NCBI RefSeq assembly: GCF_001887355.1 | Contig: NZ_MPIN01000007.1 | Location: forward strand, 497,535-561,534 | Reading direction: 5' to 3' | Source of the DNA: Cystobacter ferrugineus | GTDB taxonomy: Bacteria; Myxococcota; Myxococcia; Myxococcales; Myxococcaceae | Length of the DNA stretch: 64,000 nucleotides | Shown here: piece by piece, positions 18,501 through 26,387 of the stretch | Layout of the letters: the number at the start of each line of letters is the position of its first letter | How positions within the stretch are numbered: position 1 is the first letter of the stretch | Notes under the pieces: model-generated | Told to the model about the DNA's origin: nothing | The model's input: only the letters and a program-made list of their open reading frames with translations | Database searches by the model: none | Made by a program: the position numbers and the translations under genes

Positions 18501-18649
18501 CCATTGGCACGGGAGTGCTCGGGGGGATGCTGTCCGCCACGGTGCTCGCGGTCATCTTCGTGCCCGTCTTCTACGTCTTCATCATGCGGCTGCTCAGCCG
18601 GCGGGCCGTGGAAGTCGAAACGTTACGACTGCCAGACGCCACGGATTGA
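15515..18649 (+). CDS. RND multidrug efflux pump, HAE1 family (AcrB/MexB type)
   Basis: 1044 residues, the normal AcrB length. It begins MPRFFIDRPIFAWVIA as the family does. TM4 carries the proton-relay pair in GILVDDAIVVIENVERI, and the two porter halves (GASPEDL, then LDVVEEMEKSLL) and TM10-12 (SAKNAILIIEFAKDL) are all present. It would export hydrophobic drugs or dyes across both membranes as a trimer with the adaptor encoded 11 bases upstream. No damage is seen. The gene ends at a strong hairpin terminator, so the operon consists of these two genes only. Substrates cannot be predicted. Confidence 0.95.
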   Translation: MPRFFIDRPIFAWVIALFIIMAGVLAIPNLPVAQYPNVAPPQITISTIYPGASPEDLYQSVTRIIEEELNGTKSLLYFESSSDATGAITITATFAPGTDPALAAVDLQNRVKRVEPRLPLAVSQQGLQIEEAGSGFLLMVTLRSTDGSYDEIGLGDYLSRNVLNELRRIPGVGRAQLFSFERAMRIWVDPNKLMGLGLSSQDVTNAIRSQNAQVAAGSLGAQPGPVTQQITATVLVKGQLTSPEEFGAIVLRANADGSTVRLRDVARVELGGQSYAISSRLNGQPSAAIGVQLSPTGNALATSTAIREKMAELSRFFPKGVEYDVPYDTAPFVGVSIKKVLQTLLEAVLLVFLVMWLFLQNIRYTLIPTIIVPIALLGTCAVMFAMGFSINVLTMFAMVLAIGILVDDAIVVIENVERIMSEEGLSPREATQKAMKQITGAVIGITLVLSAVFVPMAFFPGSVGVIYKQFSLTMVVSILFSALLALSLTPALCATFLKPVARGHAHASTGFFGWFNRGFERTSHAYRGLVGRTLHRAGRFMLIYVAVFAALGWLFIQLPSSFIPNEDQGFIILGVQAPPEATVNRTLDVVEEMEKSLLAEPGVDRVVAILGFSFFGQGQNAALSFATLKPWEQRGAQDSAEAIAGRMNGVLSAVRDAFVFALSPPPIEGLGTTGGFSFRLEDRGGMGQEALAAARDQLLAAAAQSPILSGVMFEGLANSPQVELRIDREKASALGLTFGEINETLSTNLGSAYSNDFPNSGRMQRVIVQAEGSRRMQAEDLLSLNVRNRQGTLVPLSAFATVDWRVGASQVIGYNGYPSARISGNAAPGHSSGEALQEMERLASQLPRGFGFDWSGQSLQELQSGSQAPFLIGLSMLFVFLCLAALYESWSIPLAVMLVVPLGVLGSVLAVMFRGMSNDVYFKVGLITIIGLSAKNAILIIEFAKDLREQGRSITDAALEAAQLRFRPILMTSLAFTLGVVPLAIANGPGAASQRAIGTGVLGGMLSATVLAVIFVPVFYVFIMRLLSRRAVEVETLRLPDATD

Positions 18650-18680
18650 ACGGGCGGTGGCCCCCGCCCGTGGTTTTTTT
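18650..18680 (+). terminator. Rho-independent terminator after the RND operon
   Basis: ACGGGCGG pairs perfectly with CCGCCCGT (18664-18671) across a six-base loop, followed by GG and seven Ts. The stem begins at the last base of the pump stop codon. Confidence 0.88.
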
Positions 18681-19045
18681 CACGTTGTTTCTATGCGGTG
18701 GGCGACGACGCACTCCGGGTGCGGACTGTCGTTTCGCGCACGTTGTCCAAGGGCGGGTTTTCCGCCCGGCGGATGCATGACCTGACACATCCGCCGAATC
18801 GTGTCACCTGATGACGTTCGAGGCGGTTGGGATTCGAGGGCTTCGTGCCCTCTCCCAACCTGCGCCGTCACAACGCGACACACCGAGCCTTTTTTACATC
18901 TTGTGTGTCTTCACGTGGACGCTCGCGCGTGTCGCATCGCGTCACGTTTTTCGCGTTTCCCAGGGCTGGCAAGTGTTGTAAAACTTTACTTGCTCGTTTT
19001 ACTTTTTCTTCTCGTCTTTCAAGAGACGCGGAAAGGTTCGAGGAA
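18681..19045 (+). promoter_or_regulatory. Leader region of the GH16 gene with inverted repeats
   Basis: No gene is seen. It holds a small hairpin (GGGCGG/CCGCCC, 18751-18767) and a nine-base inverted repeat CGGCGGATG/CATCCGCCG (18767-18775 and 18788-18796, 12-base spacer) that could bind a regulator. The last 90 bases are AT-rich compared with the surroundings. TTGTAA (18976) and TTACTT (18999) are spaced 17 bases apart and are a weak promoter candidate. Which of these matters cannot be told from sequence alone. Confidence 0.35.
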
Positions 19046-21655
19046 ATGACACAGAGGAGTAGGGGTTCGTCCTGGAAGCAGTTCGTGGTGGGAACTGGCT
19101 TCTGGGCGGTGGGAGTGATCGCGGGCGTGGGCTGCGCCGTGGCGACCAGTGATGACACCCTGGACTCTGCCGAGGCAGGGGTTGAGGCGTCGTTGGAGTC
19201 CACGGGCTCCAGGACGCTCACCATCGGTGGGCAGGCGTTTGGTCTGACGTGGGAGGATGACTTTGGCGGTGACCTGAACAAGGGCCAACCCAAGTCCTAT
19301 CTCAACACGCAGTACTGGACGAAGGAGAACCTGGGCGTCAACTTCGAGCAGCAGGCCTATACGAACCGGGAGTGTCCCAACAATCCCAACAACTGGAACT
19401 ACTGTGTCGAGAACGGCAAGCTGACGCTGCTGGCGAGGAAGGAACCGTTGGACTGTGTGGTCTGGAAGCAATGTACCACCACCAGCGAGTGTGGCACCAA
19501 CGGCACGTGCGCGGCCACCGGCTATTGCGTGTACGACCAGAACCGCAACGGTGTCTACGATCACGAGGAGTGCGCGCCGTTCAATGGCACGGCCAACGCG
19601 CCGGTCAACGGAACGCAGTACTCCTCGGGCCGCATCAAGAGCGACGAGAAGGTCGAGTACCGCTACGGCTACGTCGAGTTCCGCGCGCGCATGCCCTTCG
19701 CGGATCTGCCCGCCGGGGCCACGCCGCCCAACGGCATGTGGCCCGCCATCTGGATGCTCGGCGCCAACGGGGCCATCACCAACGGTGGCCGTGATGACAG
19801 CGCGGGCTGGCCCATGAATGGCGAGATCGACATCATGGAGTACACGCAGATCAAGGAGAACAAGGCCCTCTACCCGAACAACGAGGCCATGGGCTACAAC
19901 GTGCTGTGGCGCGAGATTCCCGAGGCGGGCGAGCTGGCGGCCAACACCGGTGGATGGGAGCCCAACGCGTGCAGCTCCTGGCCCAACAACGGTGACGCGA
20001 AGTGCGACGGGGACGTGGGCGGTGCCCGGGCCACCTGGAATGGCAAGACGATCGACTACCACCAGTGGCACACCTGGGGCTTCCTGTGGGACGAGAACGG
20101 GTTCAAGATCTACATCGACAACCTGCCGCAGAACGGCGGCCAGCCGGTGGGCACCTTCTCCATTGGTGACGGCGCGACCGAGTTCCGTCAGCCGATGTAC
20201 CTCATCCTCAACAACGCGGTGGGTGGCGAGCTGGGCTGCCTCGGGTTCAAGGATCGCGCCTGCTCCTCCAGCGCGCAGTGCGCCAATGGCGCGGCGTGCG
20301 TGAGCGGCAAGTGCCAGGAGACGGCCAGCTCGTGCATCAACATCGACTGGGCGGCCCATGGTGACAAGGCCAAGCTCGAGGTGGATTACGTCCGCTGGTA
20401 TCACCGCAACTCGGGCTACGCGCAGGCGCCCCGGGCCGCGTGCCAGGACAGCGACAACAACGGCGTGCCGGACAACCTCATCCGCAACTGCGGCTTCAAC
20501 GAGGACTTCACCTATCATCGCAGCGATCTGTTCTTCGACGGTGGCGCGGGTCTCACCGAGGTCATCAACGAGGGGGGCTCGCACGGCTACGTGCAGTGGG
20601 TGCGCGTGGACAACGGCGGCTGGGCGACCCACAGCGTGCAGGTGCGGCAGGAGGGCTTCCAGCTCCAGGCCGGTACGACCTACAAGTGGAAGGTGGACCT
20701 GAAGTCGAACGCGGCGCGCACGCTGCCCGTGAAGATCGTCCAGGCGCATGATCCGTGGACGGTCATCTCCTCCTTCAACTGCAACGTGGGCACCTCGTGG
20801 ACCACGTGCACCGGGCCGAACTTCACCCCGTCCGCCACGGACAACTACAAGTTCGAGATCTCCATGGGTGGCTCCGCCTACACCGGCGCGCAGCTCTACC
20901 TGGACGACATGTACATCGGCACCACGGCCAACGCCTGCCAGCCGGACTGCACGGGCAAGCTGTGCGGCAGCGATGGCTGCGGCGGGACCTGCGGCGCGTG
21001 CCGCTCCGGTAGCACCTGCGGCGCCTGGGGCCAGTGCGTGGCCGGCACCAGCACCTGCACGCCCTCGTGCTCGGGCAAGGTGTGCGGCAGCGATGGCTGC
21101 GGCGGGACCTGCGGCACCTGCGCCTCGGGCCAGACGTGCAGCAGCACGGGCCAGTGCACCAGCACCTGCACGCCCTCGTGCTCGGGCAAGGTGTGCGGCA
21201 GCGATGGCTGCGGTGGCACCTGCGGCACCTGCGGCTCGGGCCAGACGTGCAGCAGCGCGGGCCAGTGCACTGGTGGCACCACGCCCCGCCGCCTGGAGGC
21301 GGAGAGCGCCACGCTGACGGGCTGCTTCGCCGAGGCCGGTGGTGACAGCGGTGGCAAGGTCGTCGCCTTCGAGGGCAACGACACCATCTGCTGGAGCAAC
21401 GTGAACATGTCGGGCATCACCTCCGCGACGGCCCACGTGGGCGCGCCGTACACCGGTGGCCAGGCGCAGTTGAAGTTCAACGGCACCGTCATCGGCACGT
21501 TCACGATGAGCACGGCGTCCGGTGGCTGGAGCAGCCCGAGCCTGACCAACCTCACCACGTCGGTGGCCACGAGTGGTACGGGCACGCTGTGCCTGGCGGG
21601 TCTGACCCACCCGAACGGCTGGATCTTCTCGGTCGACTACCTCGACCTGAAATAG
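19046..21655 (+). CDS. Secreted GH16 beta-glucanase with carbohydrate-binding and Cys-repeat modules
   Basis: 869 residues. After a secretion signal with possible lipid Cys (GVGC, residue 32), the GH16 catalytic domain carries GEIDIMEYT, with nucleophile E260, D262 and acid/base E265 intact. Two Cys-rich insertions sit inside it (about 150-190 and 408-432). A CBM4/9-like jelly roll follows (about 475-630), then three tandem Cys modules of the form CTPSCSGKVCGSDGCGGTCG typical of myxobacterial exoproteins, and a C-terminal CBM6/35-like module starting RRLEAESATLTG. Likely substrate: beta-1,3- or mixed-linkage glucan of fungal or algal walls. I chose ATG 19046 because the longer frame start gives no signal peptide and AGGA lies just upstream. 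The GH3 gene downstream would finish the oligosaccharides. Confidence 0.88.
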   Translation: MTQRSRGSSWKQFVVGTGFWAVGVIAGVGCAVATSDDTLDSAEAGVEASLESTGSRTLTIGGQAFGLTWEDDFGGDLNKGQPKSYLNTQYWTKENLGVNFEQQAYTNRECPNNPNNWNYCVENGKLTLLARKEPLDCVVWKQCTTTSECGTNGTCAATGYCVYDQNRNGVYDHEECAPFNGTANAPVNGTQYSSGRIKSDEKVEYRYGYVEFRARMPFADLPAGATPPNGMWPAIWMLGANGAITNGGRDDSAGWPMNGEIDIMEYTQIKENKALYPNNEAMGYNVLWREIPEAGELAANTGGWEPNACSSWPNNGDAKCDGDVGGARATWNGKTIDYHQWHTWGFLWDENGFKIYIDNLPQNGGQPVGTFSIGDGATEFRQPMYLILNNAVGGELGCLGFKDRACSSSAQCANGAACVSGKCQETASSCINIDWAAHGDKAKLEVDYVRWYHRNSGYAQAPRAACQDSDNNGVPDNLIRNCGFNEDFTYHRSDLFFDGGAGLTEVINEGGSHGYVQWVRVDNGGWATHSVQVRQEGFQLQAGTTYKWKVDLKSNAARTLPVKIVQAHDPWTVISSFNCNVGTSWTTCTGPNFTPSATDNYKFEISMGGSAYTGAQLYLDDMYIGTTANACQPDCTGKLCGSDGCGGTCGACRSGSTCGAWGQCVAGTSTCTPSCSGKVCGSDGCGGTCGTCASGQTCSSTGQCTSTCTPSCSGKVCGSDGCGGTCGTCGSGQTCSSAGQCTGGTTPRRLEAESATLTGCFAEAGGDSGGKVVAFEGNDTICWSNVNMSGITSATAHVGAPYTGGQAQLKFNGTVIGTFTMSTASGGWSSPSLTNLTTSVATSGTGTLCLAGLTHPNGWIFSVDYLDLK

Positions 21656-21670
21656 GCCCCTGAAGTAACC

Positions 21671-21707
21671 AGGACCCCTTCCGGTGATGTCCGCCGGGAG
21701 GGGTCCT
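21671..21707 (+). terminator. Terminator after the GH16 gene
   Basis: A 14-base stem starting AGGACCCCT pairs with 21694-21707 (one mismatch) across a nine-base loop. The following TCATTTGTTCT is T-rich. It separates GH16 from the next GH3 gene. Confidence 0.75.
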
Positions 21708-21754
21708 TCATTTGTTCTGTCTGTCGTCGTCTGGCCGTTGTTGTCGAGCCGTGG

Positions 21755-21789
21755 CTGTCTGGCTGTAGCTGTCTGGCTGTAGCTGTCTG
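21755..21789. repeat. 14-base tandem repeat ahead of the GH3 gene
   Basis: CTGTCTGGCTGTAG occurs twice in perfect tandem (21755-21782) followed by a half copy. Related but decayed units (GTCGTCTGGCCGTTG) lie just upstream. It sits 30 bases before the GH3 start, in the expected 5' leader. Confidence 0.8.
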
Positions 21790-21818
21790 ACATTCATTCC
21801 TCGCGGTTCCCCTTTCCC

Positions 21819-24800
21819 ATGAATCTTCTCAATCCTCTTCTCCACGGCGCGCGCAGCGCCTGGACACGGTGGGCGTCTGCCTGTGCGAGCCTGGCGCTCG
21901 CGGGCATGACGGTCGCCAGTCCCATCGCCGCGCACGCTCAAACCAATACCAACCTCGCCCGAGGCAAGCCCGTCACGGTGTCGTCCACGGATGGTGTGTT
22001 CTCGGGCCCCTCCGCGGTCGACGGTGATCCGGGAACCCGCTGGAGCAGTGGTTTCACCGACAATGAATGGATCTCCATCGACCTCGGGTCGACCGTGTCC
22101 ATTGGCCGCGTGGTCCTCAACTGGGAGACCGCCTTCGGCAAGGACTACACGCTCGAGTCCTCCACCGACGGGACGAGCTGGACGGCGCTGAAGACCGTCA
22201 CCAACGGAGATGGAGGCATCGACGATTGGACGGTGTCCGGCTCGGGCCGCTATGTCCGCATGCGCGGGCAGACCCGGGCCATCGGCTACGGGTACTCGCT
22301 GTGGGAGTTCGAGGTGTATGGCTCGGGCGGCACGTCGACGAGCACGGACCTCGCGCGGGGCCGTTCCGCCACGGCCACGAGCATCGAGAACAACGACCCC
22401 AACCTGGGGCCTGGCTTCGCCTTCGACGGCAACGCCAACACGCGCTGGTCGTCCGTCGCCGGGGTGGACCCCCAGTCGATCCGTGTCGACCTGGGCTCGT
22501 CCCAGCAGGTGGGCAAGGTGGTGCTCAACTGGGAAGGCGCCTACGCCAAGAGTTACACCATCGACGGCTCCAACGATGACTCCACCTGGCAGACCCTGGC
22601 CACCATCACGGATGGCGCTCCGGGCATCCGGGAGATTCCCGTCTCCGGCACGTACCGCTACGTGCGCATGCGCGGCACCGCGCGCGGCACGGGCTATGGC
22701 TATTCGCTCTGGTCCTTCGAGGTCTACAAGTCCGGTGGCACCACGACGCCGCCGACGCAGACGACCAACCAGACCGTCAAGCTGGTCTTCCCCGACCTGG
22801 CCTACGCGAAGGTGAGCATCTCGCCCACGCCGCTGTCCGTGTCACCCATTCCGGAAGAGGGCCTCGCGACGCCCTCCGTGCGCAACCCGGCCAAGGTGGT
22901 CACCTACCTGTGCACGTTCCCGCCCAACACCACGGTGACGATGTCCAAGAACCAGTTCTCGCCCACCCAGCCCAACACCGACATCCGCCTGGTGGTCACG
23001 GACTCCACGGGCACCACCCAGCGCGCGCAGTCCGTCACCGCGCTCGCGGTGCAGGACGCGGTGTGGCAGGTGGAGATCTACAGCACGGGGAGCACCGACC
23101 CGGGCACGCCCTCCGGTCCCATCATCCCCGACCCGTACGTGAAGGTGGCTCCTCCGCCGACGGCTGGCTCGTTCGCGGTGACCGCGCCCGCCAACGGCGC
23201 GATGGTCACCAACACCCGCCGCCCCACGTTCCAGTGGGCCGCCGTCACCGGTGCCACCAACTACAAGCTCTTCGTCAACATCACCCGGAATGACTACGAC
23301 TGGATGGCGCCCGGAGACCTCATCAACCGCTTCACCGAGGTGGGCTCCACCACGGGCACCTCGCTCACCCTCAACCAGGATCTGGTCGATCGCTGGACCT
23401 ACAAGTGGTACGTCGTCGCCACGCTCGCCAGCGGGGCCACCAGCCGCTCGGACCTGCGCACCTTCAGCGTCTACATCCCCGTGGTCGAGACCGTGGCGGA
23501 TGGTGTGTCGCTCATCAACGGGATGCGCGACATGAACAAGAACGGCGTCATCGATCCGTACGAGGACTGGCGCAACCCCATCGCCACGCGCGTCAACGAT
23601 CTGATGAGCCGGATGACGCGGCACCAGAAGGTGATGCAGCTGTTCTTCAACGCCAAGGAGTACCCCGACGCGGGCTTCACCATGGGTCCGCTGGCGCCGG
23701 AGGACATCGTCGCCTTCCAGAAGGCCTCGGCGGCCACGCCCCTGGGCATCCCCTACATCGACGCGGGTGACTCCATCCACGGCTTCAAGACGAGCTGGCC
23801 CACCCAGCCCGGTCTGGTGGCCACGCGCGATCCGCAGCTCGCCTATGAGATGGGTGACATCCAGCGGCGCGAGCAGCTCGCCGTGGGCAGCCGCGGCACG
23901 CTGTCGCCCCTGGCCGAGGTGGGCACGAAGATCCTCTACCCGCGCATCCAGGAGGGCAGTGGCGAGGACGCGGACGTGGCGGCTGGCTTCTCTCGCGCGC
24001 TCATCGCGGGTTTGCAGGGCGGCCCCGAGGTGAACCCCCACTCCATCTGGGTCACCACCAAGCACTGGCCGAGCCAGGGCGCCGGTGGCGAGGGCGGCAT
24101 CACCTACGACGGCACCACCATCCACTACCACATGCGTCCGTGGCACGCGGCCCTCGAGGCCGGCACCAGCGGCATCATGCCTGGCTATGCCGGCAGCAAG
24201 CTGCTGGCTCCGGGCCAGTGGGGCGCGGGTGACAGTCCGGGCATCATCAACTACCTGCGCCAGAACATGGGCTACAACGGTGTCATCTGCACGGACTGGC
24301 TGCCCGCGGGCGATCCCTGGGTCCGCTCGCTCATGGCCGGCTCCGACGTGATGGGCGGCGCCGACCCCGGGCAGATGGGTGACTTCGAGAGCCGCGTCAC
24401 CGATGCCCGCGTCGACGAGTCCGCCCGCCGCGTGCTCGAGCTGAAGTTCCGGCTCGGTCTGTTCGAGGACCCCTATCGCAAGGGGCTCGCGGGAACCGCC
24501 GAATGGCACACGGCCGACAACAAGAGGGCGGCCCGGCTGGCCGCCCAGGAGTCGATGACCCTGCTCAAGAACGACGGGGCCCTGCCGCTGCGCATGGGCG
24601 CGGGCTCCTCGATCGTCATCGCCGGTCCGCGCGCCGATGATCCGTCCTGCATGGTCACCTGGCGCTCGGACTTCCACAACACGGACTTCGGCGCCCTGAC
24701 CATCTACCAGGCCATCAAGCAGCGCGCCGAGGCGGCGGGCATCACGGTGTACAAGGACGCGGCGCCCGCGGGCGTCACGCCCAGCGCGGCCATCGTGGCG

Positions 24801-26309
24801 GTGGGTGAGAGCTACTTCACGCACGGCACCGCGTGGGACAAGGAGAAGCCCTACATCCCGGGTGACCCGGCCGGCCCCGCGCACACCGCCTTCTCCAAGC
24901 CGGAAGAGCCTCGCGATCACTTCGGCATCATCACCAGCTTCAAGTCGAAGAACATCCCGACGATCACGGTGATGGTCCTGCCGCGGCCCTACATCCTCAC
25001 CAACGTGGCGCCACAGAGCAACGCGCTGGTGGCCATCTACCGGCCCGGAGATCTGGGTGGCCCGGCGCTGGCGGACGTGCTGTTCGGCGACGTGCTGCCC
25101 CGCGGCAAGCTGCCGTGGGATCTGCCGCGCTCGCTGGATCAAATCGGCACCGACGTGGAGACCGACCAGAAGGAGCGGTGGGATCTGCCGTTCGACCTCG
25201 GGGCCACCGAGGCCGAGCGCACCGCCATCCGTGAGCGGATCGCCAAGGGCCTGCCCGTGCAGCCCATCTATGGCAATCCGTTCTATCGCTATGGCGATGG
25301 CATCCAGGGCTTTGGTCTGACCGACTCCACGCCTCCCACGGCGTTCACCCTCCAGACGCCGGCGAACGGAACCACCATCACCGGCACGCGGCCCGCGTTC
25401 TCGTGGACGGCGAGCAGCGATCCGCAGACGGGCATCCAGTACTACGAGGTCGTCATCGACGGTCAGGCGGTGCTGGGGGGCAGGACGAAGGCCACCTCCG
25501 CCGCGCTCGAGGGGCTCAAGCTCTCCAACGGCCAGCACTCCTGGTACGTGAGGGCCGTCAACTGGGCCAACGGGGTGACCACGTCGGCCACGTCCACGTT
25601 CACCCTCAATGACACCACGCCGCCCGCGGCCTTCTCCGCGCTCCTTCCGGCGGCGGGCTCGTCGGTTCCCGGTACCTCGACGCGCTTCATCTGGGAGCGC
25701 ACGAGCGACGTGGGCGCGGGCGTCGCCCAGTACATCCTCAACGTGGACGGCACGGACCGCACCCCGGCCATCACGGCCGGTGCCTACACGGCCACCACCG
25801 TGAACCTGGCGCGCGGAAAGAATGTCACCGCCACCTCCAACGAGTTCGGCAGCGCCAACGACGCGGTGGATGGCAATACCACCACGCGCTGGTCCAGCCG
25901 GTCGGACACCGCCAACCCGAACACCGAGTCGATCACCGTCGACCTCGGCGCCGTCCATTCCATCAAGCGCGTGGTGCTCAATTGGGAGGCCGCGTACGGC
26001 ACGAAGTACGTGGTGGAGGCCTCGCTGGATGGCACCACCTGGACGCCGCTCTACACGGAGAACGCCGGCAACGGTGGCATCGATGACCTCACCAACCTGA
26101 GCGGGGTGGGCCAGTACGTGCGGATGCGCGGTGTGCAGCGCGCGACGGCGTATGGTTACTCGTTGTGGGAGTTCGAGGTGTACGGCCTGGCCACGCACGA
26201 GACCACGCTGACCGGACTGGCGGCCGGGAGCCACACCTGGCGCGTGCGCGCCGTGGACGGTGCCAACAACAGCACCCAGTCCAACGGCCCCATCTCGTTC
26301 ACGAAGTGA
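21819..26309 (+). CDS. Secreted multidomain GH3 glycoside hydrolase with discoidin-type binding domains
   Basis: 1496 residues. A signal peptide ends AHA before Q (about residue 40). Two F5/8-type C (CBM32-like) domains follow (about 43-165 and 175-300; both start NLARG/DLARG and end YGYSLW-x-FEVY). Then come a linker, an Ig/FnIII-like domain (about 440-550), the GH3 TIM barrel and sandwich (about 560-1165), two FnIII-like domains (TPPTAFTLQTPANG, TPPAAFSALLPAAG) and a third CBM32-like domain (about 1325-1460). The likely nucleophile Asp is in CTDWLP near residue 825, where ordinary GH3 enzymes show SDW. It should act outside the cell on beta-glucans or oligosaccharides. The architecture is unusually long for GH3. 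The gene has its own leader behind the GH16 terminator. Confidence 0.85.
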   Translation: MNLLNPLLHGARSAWTRWASACASLALAGMTVASPIAAHAQTNTNLARGKPVTVSSTDGVFSGPSAVDGDPGTRWSSGFTDNEWISIDLGSTVSIGRVVLNWETAFGKDYTLESSTDGTSWTALKTVTNGDGGIDDWTVSGSGRYVRMRGQTRAIGYGYSLWEFEVYGSGGTSTSTDLARGRSATATSIENNDPNLGPGFAFDGNANTRWSSVAGVDPQSIRVDLGSSQQVGKVVLNWEGAYAKSYTIDGSNDDSTWQTLATITDGAPGIREIPVSGTYRYVRMRGTARGTGYGYSLWSFEVYKSGGTTTPPTQTTNQTVKLVFPDLAYAKVSISPTPLSVSPIPEEGLATPSVRNPAKVVTYLCTFPPNTTVTMSKNQFSPTQPNTDIRLVVTDSTGTTQRAQSVTALAVQDAVWQVEIYSTGSTDPGTPSGPIIPDPYVKVAPPPTAGSFAVTAPANGAMVTNTRRPTFQWAAVTGATNYKLFVNITRNDYDWMAPGDLINRFTEVGSTTGTSLTLNQDLVDRWTYKWYVVATLASGATSRSDLRTFSVYIPVVETVADGVSLINGMRDMNKNGVIDPYEDWRNPIATRVNDLMSRMTRHQKVMQLFFNAKEYPDAGFTMGPLAPEDIVAFQKASAATPLGIPYIDAGDSIHGFKTSWPTQPGLVATRDPQLAYEMGDIQRREQLAVGSRGTLSPLAEVGTKILYPRIQEGSGEDADVAAGFSRALIAGLQGGPEVNPHSIWVTTKHWPSQGAGGEGGITYDGTTIHYHMRPWHAALEAGTSGIMPGYAGSKLLAPGQWGAGDSPGIINYLRQNMGYNGVICTDWLPAGDPWVRSLMAGSDVMGGADPGQMGDFESRVTDARVDESARRVLELKFRLGLFEDPYRKGLAGTAEWHTADNKRAARLAAQESMTLLKNDGALPLRMGAGSSIVIAGPRADDPSCMVTWRSDFHNTDFGALTIYQAIKQRAEAAGITVYKDAAPAGVTPSAAIVAVGESYFTHGTAWDKEKPYIPGDPAGPAHTAFSKPEEPRDHFGIITSFKSKNIPTITVMVLPRPYILTNVAPQSNALVAIYRPGDLGGPALADVLFGDVLPRGKLPWDLPRSLDQIGTDVETDQKERWDLPFDLGATEAERTAIRERIAKGLPVQPIYGNPFYRYGDGIQGFGLTDSTPPTAFTLQTPANGTTITGTRPAFSWTASSDPQTGIQYYEVVIDGQAVLGGRTKATSAALEGLKLSNGQHSWYVRAVNWANGVTTSATSTFTLNDTTPPAAFSALLPAAGSSVPGTSTRFIWERTSDVGAGVAQYILNVDGTDRTPAITAGAYTATTVNLARGKNVTATSNEFGSANDAVDGNTTTRWSSRSDTANPNTESITVDLGAVHSIKRVVLNWEAAYGTKYVVEASLDGTTWTPLYTENAGNGGIDDLTNLSGVGQYVRMRGVQRATAYGYSLWEFEVYGLATHETTLTGLAAGSHTWRVRAVDGANNSTQSNGPISFTK

Positions 26310-26341
26310 CCAGTCACACGTCCCGAGCAGGATGAAGACCG

Positions 26342-26367
26342 GGGGCGGCCTCGCGAGGGGCCGCCCC
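26342..26367. terminator. Hairpin between convergent GH3 and fadD genes
   Basis: GGGGCGGCC pairs with GGCCGCCCC (26359-26367) across eight bases, midway between convergent genes. No T-run follows on either strand, so it is a probable bidirectional, partly Rho-assisted terminator. Confidence 0.55.
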
Positions 26368-26387
26368 TCCTGCTTCCGGGGGGAGGC

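Noticed and set aside
22842..26234. 1130-codon antisense frame in the GH3 gene
   Set aside because: Same reason; no known domain and composition typical of the shadow frame. The same holds for the antisense frames at 19019-21793 and 8856-11822.
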